The notes under the pieces are model-generated. The model was not told the origin of the DNA. It did not search any database and saw nothing but the letters and a program-made list of their open reading frames with translations. A program made the translations under genes and the position numbers. From the NCBI GenBank assembly GCA_947457525.1, contig CANGXE010000127.1:1-5518 (forward strand): a stretch of DNA of 5,518 nucleotides, read 5' to 3'. Below, one piece after another: positions 1 through 5,518 of this stretch. This stretch comes from Bacteroidota bacterium. Lineage in GTDB: Bacteria > Bacteroidota > Bacteroidia > Chitinophagales > LD1. Every line of letters starts with the position of its first letter. Within the stretch, counting starts at the first letter, position 1.

Positions 1-1709
1 AGTGAATAATTATGGATGAAGCTCAGCACAGAAAGAATTGCCCAAACAAATAAAAACAACCACAACATAAAATGAACACGAAAAGCTGCCCAACCGGTAC
101 CATAGAGTTGCATATCACCCAAATTTAACTGGCGAATGACTTGTCTAAAATGGTCGTTACTCATGGCGTTGATAGCTTCGATAGTGTTGCCGCTTGAAGT
201 GTACTTTATGCCCTGCATAGTGGAGGCTGTTGAAGCAAAAATCGTAAGCTGTTCTGCACTTAAGGAAGAGGAAATTTCAGTTTGTTCTTTAATCACTCTG
301 TTGCTTAGAAAATCTTGCACATTATCATGATTGTAGTGATAAGCCAAAAATAGCCCAACAATAAGTAGTAACCCTGTGATGTACTTAGCATTAACATATG
401 GAATTCGAAAAGTAGAAGGTGGACGATTAGGGTCGTTTTGTAATTTTAATATTCCACCACTTACAAGCACAAAGGCAAATAATGTACCCACACTCGTTAA
501 GTCAATCACTACGTTCATGTTTAAGAACAAAGCCGGAATGGCTACCAATGCTGCGGTTAATCCGGTAGAGAAACTCGGAGTTTTGAACCGAGGATGAATG
601 CGAGAAAATATTTTAGGCAGTAATCCATCGCGGCTCATCGCCATCCAGATGCGCGGTTGCCCGGCCTGAAAAACAAGCAAAACGCTAGCTGTGGCAATCA
701 CCGCACTCACCGCAATCACTCCCGCCAACCAATCCATTTTTAACTCTTTAAACACATAAGCCAACGGGTCGCCTACGTCAAGTTTAGTATAGTTTACCAT
801 TCCTGTAAGTACTAGCGCCACCGCTACATAAATTACGGTGCAAATCACCAACGCATAAATCATACCTCGCGGTAAATCGCGTTGTGGGTTTTCACATTCT
901 TCTGCTGTAGTTGAAATGGCATCAAAACCGATATATGCAAAAAATACTGCTGCTGTACCTTTCAAAATTCCTCCCACACCATTTGGCAAAAATGGATTCC
1001 AATTATCAGGATTGACATAGAATGCTCCGACTACAATCACCACAAAAATCACCGCCAATTTCAAAAATACCATCACATTGGCGCTGTTCTTCGTTTCTTG
1101 AATGCCTACAAAAATGATAGCGGAGATAATTAGCACAATCACAAAAGCCGGAATGTCACAGATAAACCGAATACCTAAGAATATGGGCGCATTTTCCCAA
1201 GCCATGATGGCTGCTTTGCTGCCGATTTCTTGCGCGGTCCAATAATCCATGGTCAAATAATCGGGTATGTGCCAACCGAAGCCATCCATCAGGGTGGTAA
1301 AATAATCACTCCATGAAATCGCCACTGCGATGTTGCCAATGGCATACTCCATCAACAAATCCCAACCTATCATCCACGCAATCACTTCGCCAAACGCCAC
1401 ATAAGCGTAAGTGTAGGCACTACCACTCACCGGCACCATACTCGCAAACTCGGCATAGCACAAAGCGGAGAATCCGCAAGCGATGGAAACAAATAAAAAG
1501 AGAAAAATAATACCCGGTCCGCCATCAAAACTTGCTTTGCCAATGGTTGAGAATATGCCGGCACCCACCACTGCCGCAATGCCCATAGCGGTGAGGTCGC
1601 GCACACCCAACGAGCGCGTTAGTCGATGAACGGGTTCGTCATCGCTCATGCCCGATTCCATATCAGCAATGGCTTTACTGACTGATTTCTTTCTAAATAT
1701 ATCTTTCAT
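1..1709 (-). CDS. APC-superfamily amino acid permease, CAT type (C-terminus cut by window edge)
   Basis: This is an inner-membrane amino acid transporter of the cationic amino acid transporter (CAT) branch of the APC superfamily, probably a proton-coupled importer. The reverse strand is open from ATG at 1709-1707 to the left edge, giving 569 residues. A hydrophilic N-terminus (1-38) is followed by TM1 with the unwound substrate motif VVGAGIF (47-53), TM2 with CYAEFA (84-89), a long TM3 (about 96-131), TM4 (185-203), TM5 (210-231), TM6 with FFAYIGFDAISTTAEE (256-271), then CENPQRDLP (272-280), TM7 (281-303), TM8 (326-350), QPRIWMAMSRDGLLP (351-365), TM9 (380-397), TM10 (403-421), TM11 (443-458) and TM12 (545-565). 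Lys217 in TM5 sits where the conserved lysine of GkApcT lies, which suggests proton coupling (inference). An unusual hydrophilic stretch of about 80 residues separates TM11 and TM12. The start is the first ATG before the family N-terminus and lacks a Shine-Dalgarno sequence. Substrate cannot be read from sequence. Only a few C-terminal residues should be missing. Confidence 0.93.
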   Translation of the reverse strand, partial: MKDIFRKKSVSKAIADMESGMSDDEPVHRLTRSLGVRDLTAMGIAAVVGAGIFSTIGKASFDGGPGIIFLFLFVSIACGFSALCYAEFASMVPVSGSAYTYAYVAFGEVIAWMIGWDLLMEYAIGNIAVAISWSDYFTTLMDGFGWHIPDYLTMDYWTAQEIGSKAAIMAWENAPIFLGIRFICDIPAFVIVLIISAIIFVGIQETKNSANVMVFLKLAVIFVVIVVGAFYVNPDNWNPFLPNGVGGILKGTAAVFFAYIGFDAISTTAEECENPQRDLPRGMIYALVICTVIYVAVALVLTGMVNYTKLDVGDPLAYVFKELKMDWLAGVIAVSAVIATASVLLVFQAGQPRIWMAMSRDGLLPKIFSRIHPRFKTPSFSTGLTAALVAIPALFLNMNVVIDLTSVGTLFAFVLVSGGILKLQNDPNRPPSTFRIPYVNAKYITGLLLIVGLFLAYHYNHDNVQDFLSNRVIKEQTEISSSLSAEQLTIFASTASTMQGIKYTSSGNTIEAINAMSNDHFRQVIRQLNLGDMQLYGTGWAAFRVHFMLWLFLFVWAILSVLSFIHNYS

Positions 1710-1803
1710 CGTTCTATTGTCGTGCTAAATATAGAAAAATGATGGAAGTACATTTTTTGAACCACTTTTTTGTTACTGAAAATGAAATGTTCATCTTGCA
1801 GCG
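1710..1803. other. Divergent intergenic region between permease and deoxynucleoside kinase
   Basis: These 94 A/T-rich bases must hold the promoters and leaders of both flanking genes, which point away from each other. On the minus strand, TATATTTA (plus-strand 1726-1733) matches five of the six fixed bases of the Bacteroidota -7 element TAnnTTTG and lies about 16 bases before the permease ATG. I see no TTG or TTTG at the expected -33 distance. On the plus strand, TACATTTT (1749-1756) is an equally partial match, also without a well-placed -33 element. In A/T-rich DNA such matches are expected by chance, so no promoter is called here. No Shine-Dalgarno sequence precedes either start. Confidence 0.5.
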
Positions 1804-2430
1804 GTGAAGTATAATTTTATAACTATTGAGGGCTGCATCGGTGCCGGAAAAACCACTCTAGCCACCAAGCTGGCTGAGCGTTTTGGAGGAAAGTTGATTT
1901 TAGAGCAGTTTGAAGACAATCCTTTCTTGCCTCAGTTTTATGAAGACCCCGAGCGACATGCTTTTCCTGTGGAGCTATATTTCATGGCGGAGCGTTTTCA
2001 GCATTTAAAGCGATTGCTTTCTGAGGCTGATATGTTTACTTCATTCACCGTAGCCGATTTTTTGTTTCAAAAGAGTTTGATTTTTGCCAATGAAAATTTG
2101 AACGAAAACGAAGCGAAACTCTATCGGATGTTGTTTGATATGATTAATACTACTTTGCCAAAACCGGATATTGTGTTGTATCTCTATGCACCGGTTGAAA
2201 AACTTTTGGCCAATATCAAACGCAGAGGAAGAGATTACGAGCAAAACATTACTGCCGAATATTTAGAGAATATTCAACAAGCTTATTTGAGTTATTTTAA
2301 GCTACAAACCGGCAATCGTGTAGTCTTACTTGATATCAAAGATTTAAACATTGCTGACAATGAAGCTGATTTCGATAAAGTAGTGGCGCTGTTGCAACAA
2401 GATTTTACGCCCAGTTTGCATTACGTCTAA
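1804..2430 (+). CDS. Deoxynucleoside kinase (dCK/dGK/TK2-like family), GTG start
   Basis: This cytoplasmic kinase transfers the gamma-phosphate of ATP to the 5'-hydroxyl of a deoxynucleoside, the first step of dNTP salvage. The 208 residues match the usual length of bacterial family members. Visible landmarks are the P-loop GCIGAGKTT (10-18), Glu34 in LILEQFEDNPFLPQFYEDP as the probable catalytic base (equivalent to Glu53 of human dCK), the central ELYFMAERFQHLKRL segment (57-71), VADFLFQKSLIFA (83-95) with Asp85 matching the Asp of the dCK ERSVYSD motif, and the arginine-rich LID segment KRRGRDYE (139-146). GTG at 1804 is the only usable start: TGA lies in frame at 1783-1785, none of the codons between is a start codon, and the next in-frame ATG (residue 61) would remove the P-loop. 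No Shine-Dalgarno sequence is visible. The Arg of the ERS motif appears replaced (Ser80). Substrate preference (dA, dG, dC or dT) cannot be assigned. It is divergent from the permease and convergent with the methyltransferase. Confidence 0.93.
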   Translation: MKYNFITIEGCIGAGKTTLATKLAERFGGKLILEQFEDNPFLPQFYEDPERHAFPVELYFMAERFQHLKRLLSEADMFTSFTVADFLFQKSLIFANENLNENEAKLYRMLFDMINTTLPKPDIVLYLYAPVEKLLANIKRRGRDYEQNITAEYLENIQQAYLSYFKLQTGNRVVLLDIKDLNIADNEADFDKVVALLQQDFTPSLHYV

Positions 2431-2437
2431 CTAAATT

Positions 2438-2968
2438 TTAAAGACGCATTTTTTTGAACATATCCCAAATCACTATTCCTGCGGTAACAGCTATGTTTAG
2501 CGAATGCTTCATGCCGAACTGTGGAATTTCGATGACCTTGTCAGCAGTATTCACTACCTCTTGCGCCACACCATCCACTTCGTTGCCGAGCACAACAGCA
2601 TATTTTGCGCCCGCCTCGGGTTCAAATTCATGTAAAAAAGTTGCGTTTTCAGCCTGTTCAATGGCGAGTACGATATATCCCTCTGCCTTTAATTTTTCAA
2701 CAGCAGCTAAGGTGTTTTCATGATATTGCCAAGCTACGGTTTCTGTGGCGCCAAGTGCTGTCTTATGAATATCGCGATGGGGTGGTTGCCCGGTGATGCC
2801 GCAGAGATATATGGCTTCGATAAGAAAACCGTCTGCCGTGCGAAAAACGCTGCCCACGTTCAGATGGCTGCGTACATTGTCGAGTACAATCACGAGCGGA
2901 ATTTTAGTTTCCTCTTTAAATTCCTCGACCGACAAGCGAGGGAGTTCTTCGTTGAGTAGTTTGCGCAT
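2438..2968 (-). CDS. TrmH/SpoU-family RNA 2'-O-methyltransferase (SPOUT class)
   Basis: This 176-residue enzyme should transfer a methyl group from S-adenosylmethionine to a ribose 2'-hydroxyl in tRNA or rRNA. It is a single SPOUT (trefoil-knot) domain with all three SpoU motifs. Motif 1 is LNVGSVFRTAD (36-46), with Asn37 and Arg43 spaced like the catalytic Asn and Arg of TrmH. Motif 2 is VVLGNEVDGV (125-134), the AdoMet-binding loop. Motif 3 is EIPQFGMKHSLNIAVTAG (147-164), with Ser156 and Asn158. It lacks the N-terminal L30e-like domain of RlmB, so its size is closer to TrmL or a minimal TrmH. The target nucleotide cannot be inferred, so no symbol is given. I chose ATG at 2968 because MRKLLNEELPRLS fits the N-terminus of Bacteroidota relatives as I remember them. 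An in-frame ATG at 3052 would add 28 residues that do not resemble the family and would run through the candidate promoter. Its stop lies 7 bases from the kinase stop, tail to tail. Confidence 0.94.
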   Translation of the reverse strand: MRKLLNEELPRLSVEEFKEETKIPLVIVLDNVRSHLNVGSVFRTADGFLIEAIYLCGITGQPPHRDIHKTALGATETVAWQYHENTLAAVEKLKAEGYIVLAIEQAENATFLHEFEPEAGAKYAVVLGNEVDGVAQEVVNTADKVIEIPQFGMKHSLNIAVTAGIVIWDMFKKMRL

Positions 2969-2989
2969 GGTGTTTAAAAAAATGATGAG

Positions 2990-3007
2990 CAAAGTAAGCA
3001 CACTTTG
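2990..3007. repeat. Short inverted repeat CAAAGT-N6-ACTTTG in the divergent intergenic region
   Basis: Two perfect six-base arms, CAAAGT (2990-2995) and ACTTTG (3002-3007), flank the spacer AAGCAC. The repeat lies between the divergent methyltransferase and mutS starts and overlaps the candidate -7 element of the methyltransferase. Its shape would suit a dimeric repressor site, but a six-base arm pair can arise by chance. I know of no regulator with this motif that acts on mutS or a SpoU methyltransferase. The repeat itself is certain; a function is not. Confidence 0.4.
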
Positions 3008-3021
3008 TATTTTTACCCCAA
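2990..3021 (-). promoter_or_regulatory. Candidate Bacteroidota-type promoter of the RNA methyltransferase
   Basis: On the minus strand, TTACTTTG (plus-strand 2990-2997) matches five of the six fixed bases of the Bacteroidota -7 element TAnnTTTG. A TTG (plus-strand 3019-3021) lies 21 bases upstream of it, within the usual -33 to -7 spacing. Transcription would begin roughly 10-20 bases before the ATG at 2968, giving a short leader. Position relative to the gene and spacing both fit, but the motif is short and imperfect, so this stays a weak prediction. The -7 element overlaps one arm of the 18-base inverted repeat at 2990-3007. Confidence 0.28.
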
Positions 3022-3029
3022 GAGATTTT

Positions 3030-3040
3030 CTGCATTGCAG
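3030..3040. repeat. 11-base palindrome CTGCA-T-TGCAG upstream of mutS
   Basis: CTGCA (3030-3034) and TGCAG (3036-3040) are perfect reverse complements around one central T. The palindrome ends 38 bases before the mutS ATG, so it would fall in or near the mutS promoter or leader. It is not a recognisable LexA box. It is too short to be a terminator and has no following T-tract. Presence is direct; function is unknown and chance is a fair explanation. Confidence 0.35.
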
Positions 3041-3078
3041 CAAACAACACACTAAATACTTAAAAAGATAGTAATACT

Positions 3079-5518
3079 ATGGCTGTTCATCGGTCAATGA
3101 TAAAAAGCGCCACCAGCGAAACGGAAACTCCGATGATGAAGCAATACAATGCTTTCAAGGCGAAGTATCCCGATGCGATTTTGCTTTTTCGTGTAGGAGA
3201 TTTCTACGAAACGTTTGCGGAAGATGCACGCAGAACGGCTGCAGTGTTGGGCATTGTGTTGACCAAGCGCAGTAATGGTAAAGCAAGTGAAGTAGAGTTA
3301 GCGGGCTTCCCGCATCATGCATTGGACACTTATTTGCCAAAATTAGTTCGTGCCGGCCACCGTGTAGCCGTTTGCGATCAGCTCGAAGACCCAAAGTTGG
3401 CGAAGGGAATTGTGAAGCGAGGAGTAACGGAGATTGTTACACCGGGAGTGGTGCTTGGCGATAATATCTTAAACACCAAGTCAAACAATTTTTTGGCTTC
3501 CGTTTATTTTGAGAAAGACAACTATGGAGTGGCGTTTGTTGATATTTCCACCGGAGAGTTTTTCATTGCCGAGGGCAATGCGGCATACATTGAAAAAATG
3601 GTGAATACGATGTCACCTTCCGAAATCGTGTACCCACGCTCGAAGCACAAAGAATTTATTCAACAGTTTGGCACTAAAATATACGGCTTTAAGCTAGATG
3701 ATTGGGTGTATAGCTACGACAACGCATTAGATATTTTATTAAAACTTTTTGACACCAACTCATTGAAAGGATTTGGGATAGAAGAGGAGCGTTACAGTGT
3801 GATTGCTGCTGCTGCCGCTGTGCAATATTTGAAAGATACCGAGCATCACAACTTAGCACACATCACCAAGATGACAAAGTTGACGGATGAGAAATATGTT
3901 TGGCTTGATCGGTTTACTATCCGAAACTTAGAGTTGATTTATTCACCTCATCCCGATGGTAAAACTCTTTTGGATGTATTAGATTTTACGACTTCTCCTA
4001 TGGGCGCACGTTTGTTGCGCAGGTGGTTGGTGATGCCATTGTTGGATAAAGCAAAAATTGAAGAACGACTCTCCACGGTTACTTATTTTTTATGCCAAAA
4101 AACAACTGCCGAAGAGTTGAAGAAACTTATTCGCTCGGTAGGTGATTTAGAGCGGTTGATTTCAAAGGTATCATTAGAGAAAGTCAACCCACGCGAGATG
4201 ACACAATTGAAAAGAGCTTTGCTCGCCATTCTTCAATTGCGTACAATTTTGTTGGAAACGAATCATCCTTCATTGGTAAAAATTGGCGACCGATTAAATC
4301 CGTGTTCTGTTCTTTCTGACAAAATTGCTCAGCAAGTAACCGAAGATGCCGGACCGGTGATTGCGAAAGGGAATTTTATTTGTGATGGAATAGATGCAGA
4401 TTTAGATGATTTGCGGAGTATTAAAAATTCGGGCAAAGAATATATTCTAAATATCCAACAACAAGAGATTGTGCGCACAGGAATCACTTCGCTAAAAGTT
4501 GGTTTTAATAATGTGTTTGGTTATTTCTTGGAAGTAACAAATACCCACAAATCTAAAGTGCCTACGGATTGGATTAGAAAACAGACATTGAGCACAGCAG
4601 AGCGCTACATCACCGAGGAGCTTAAAATTTACGAGCAAAAAGTGTTGGGGGCTGAAGAAAAAATTCAAACGCTTGAAGAGAGAATATTTGCTGAGTTGAT
4701 TCGCTTCGCTAAAGAGTATGTAGTCACCATCCAACAAGACGCTACATTAATAGCACGTTTAGATTGCTTGCTCTCGATGGCTGAAGCTGCCGAGCGGAAT
4801 AACTACACTTTACCTACGCTGAATGATGGATTGGCCATTACTATCAAAAATGGTCGCCATCCTGTGATTGAACATCAGCTGGAAGTAGGCGATGTTTATG
4901 TACCTAATGATGTGTATATGGACAGCGACACAGCTCAAGTTTTTGTGATTACAGGGCCAAACATGAGTGGTAAAAGCGCATTGTTGCGTCAAACGGCACT
5001 GATTGTGTTGATGGCGCAAATGGGTAGCTATGTTCCTGCTGATGTAGCGGAGATTGGATTGGTCGATAAAGTATTTACCCGTGTGGGCGCTAGTGATAAT
5101 CTAAGTGCCGGAGAGTCGACCTTTATGGTGGAGATGAACGAAACGGCAAGTATTATGAATAACCTTTCGGCCCGCAGTTTGATTTTGTTAGATGAAATCG
5201 GGCGTGGCACTTCTACGTATGATGGTATTTCTATCGCCTGGAGTCTAGCGGAATTTTTACACAACTATCCTTTGGGTAAACCTAAAACACTTTTTGCTAC
5301 GCATTATCATGAGTTAAATGAATTGGCAGAAAAGTATCCACGCATCAAGAACTATCACGTTAGTGTGAAAGAAACCACCTCTAAAGTTATTTTCTTGCGT
5401 AAATTGGTGGAAGGTGGAACAGAGCATAGTTTCGGCATACACGTGGCGAAAATGGCCGGAATGCCCAAGTCTATTCTCGACCGAGCTAACGAGATGTTAA
5501 AGGAACTCGAAAGTCAAC
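3079..5518 (+). CDS. mutS: DNA mismatch repair protein MutS (C-terminal tail cut by window edge)
   Basis: MutS recognises base mismatches and small insertion loops in the cytoplasm and, as an ATP-dependent sliding clamp, recruits MutL to start strand-specific repair. The frame is intact for 813 residues to the right edge. Domain I carries the mismatch-probing motif GDFYE (40-44), with Phe42 and Glu44 matching Phe36 and Glu38 of E. coli. It is followed by the connector (about 135-270), the core/lever helices (about 270-575), and the clamp around 450-515 with NNVFGYFLEVTNTHKSKVP (477-495). The ATPase has Walker A GPNMSGKSALLRQ (626-638, Lys632), the signature loop RVGASDNLSAGESTFMVEM (668-686), Walker B LILLDEIGRGTST (701-713, Asp705-Glu706) and ATHYHEL (740-746). 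The dimerisation helix-turn-helix with SFGIHVAKMAGMP (784-796) is also present. Only the tail, including any tetramerisation region, should be missing. The Ala after GKS is typical of Bacteroidota. ATG at 3079 is the first in-frame start; ATG at 3097 is possible. No Shine-Dalgarno sequence is seen. Confidence 0.98.
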   Translation, partial: MAVHRSMIKSATSETETPMMKQYNAFKAKYPDAILLFRVGDFYETFAEDARRTAAVLGIVLTKRSNGKASEVELAGFPHHALDTYLPKLVRAGHRVAVCDQLEDPKLAKGIVKRGVTEIVTPGVVLGDNILNTKSNNFLASVYFEKDNYGVAFVDISTGEFFIAEGNAAYIEKMVNTMSPSEIVYPRSKHKEFIQQFGTKIYGFKLDDWVYSYDNALDILLKLFDTNSLKGFGIEEERYSVIAAAAAVQYLKDTEHHNLAHITKMTKLTDEKYVWLDRFTIRNLELIYSPHPDGKTLLDVLDFTTSPMGARLLRRWLVMPLLDKAKIEERLSTVTYFLCQKTTAEELKKLIRSVGDLERLISKVSLEKVNPREMTQLKRALLAILQLRTILLETNHPSLVKIGDRLNPCSVLSDKIAQQVTEDAGPVIAKGNFICDGIDADLDDLRSIKNSGKEYILNIQQQEIVRTGITSLKVGFNNVFGYFLEVTNTHKSKVPTDWIRKQTLSTAERYITEELKIYEQKVLGAEEKIQTLEERIFAELIRFAKEYVVTIQQDATLIARLDCLLSMAEAAERNNYTLPTLNDGLAITIKNGRHPVIEHQLEVGDVYVPNDVYMDSDTAQVFVITGPNMSGKSALLRQTALIVLMAQMGSYVPADVAEIGLVDKVFTRVGASDNLSAGESTFMVEMNETASIMNNLSARSLILLDEIGRGTSTYDGISIAWSLAEFLHNYPLGKPKTLFATHYHELNELAEKYPRIKNYHVSVKETTSKVIFLRKLVEGGTEHSFGIHVAKMAGMPKSILDRANEMLKELESQ

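Noticed and set aside
2424..2455. Rho-independent terminator after the kinase
   Set aside because: The stem has only five base pairs around a 13-base A/T-rich loop, and the T-run is explained by lysine codons of the opposing gene. It is too weak to annotate as a terminator.
2969..3052. A 28-residue N-terminal extension of the RNA methyltransferase starting at ATG 3052 on the minus strand
   Set aside because: The extra residues do not look like the family N-terminus, while MRKLLNEELPRLS from 2968 does. The extension would also run across the candidate promoter and inverted repeats.
2454..3071. Several plus-strand open frames of 63-92 codons across the methyltransferase gene
   Set aside because: They lie antisense to a clearly conserved SPOUT gene, show no domain or motif, and overlap one another in different frames. 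They are shadows.
3802..3821. GCT/GCC run in mutS resembling a trinucleotide repeat
   Set aside because: It encodes a short run of alanines in a helix of the core domain, uses mixed alanine codons, and is too short to suggest phase variation.
4492..5264. Minus-strand open frames of 69-81 codons inside mutS
   Set aside because: They are antisense to conserved MutS clamp and ATPase sequence and have no recognisable protein features.
1..5518. A previously undescribed multi-gene system, such as a defence or mobile cassette
   Set aside because: All four genes are recognisable housekeeping families on alternating strands, with short spacers and similar base composition. There are no transposase, integrase, long-repeat or toxin-antitoxin signs.

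Overview
The window looks like an ordinary chromosomal housekeeping stretch from a member of the Bacteroidota. Four lines of evidence point that way. The MutS Walker A reads GPNMSGKSALLRQ, the Bacteroides-type form. The short one-domain SpoU/TrmH methyltransferase and the deoxynucleoside kinase both resemble Bacteroidota proteins as I remember them. The start codons have no Shine-Dalgarno sequence and A/T-rich leaders, and there are weak matches to the Bacteroidota -7 element TAnnTTTG. No lineage below phylum can be named safely.

Layout, left to right. (1) Positions 1-1709, minus strand: a CAT-type APC-superfamily amino acid permease with a complete N-terminus. Its extreme C-terminus runs off the left edge. 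(2) Positions 1710-1803: a 94-base divergent intergenic gap. (3) Positions 1804-2430, plus strand: a complete deoxynucleoside kinase with a GTG start. (4) Positions 2438-2968, minus strand: a complete TrmH/SpoU-family RNA 2'-O-methyltransferase, convergent with the kinase and only 7 bases from it. (5) Positions 2969-3078: a 110-base divergent intergenic region with two short inverted repeats and a weak promoter match. (6) Positions 3079-5518, plus strand: mutS, the mismatch-recognition ATPase. It is open at the right edge, with 813 residues present and only the C-terminal tail missing.

The strands alternate (-, +, -, +), so no two neighbours form an operon; each gene should have its own promoter. 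Kinase and MutS both touch DNA metabolism (dNTP salvage and mismatch repair), but the layout does not show that they are functionally linked. I found no RNA gene, mobile element, CRISPR array, prophage remnant or novel system. The points worth a second look are small: a long hydrophilic loop before the last permease helix, the single possible GTG start of the kinase and its non-canonical ERS-motif region, and the inverted repeats between the methyltransferase and mutS.
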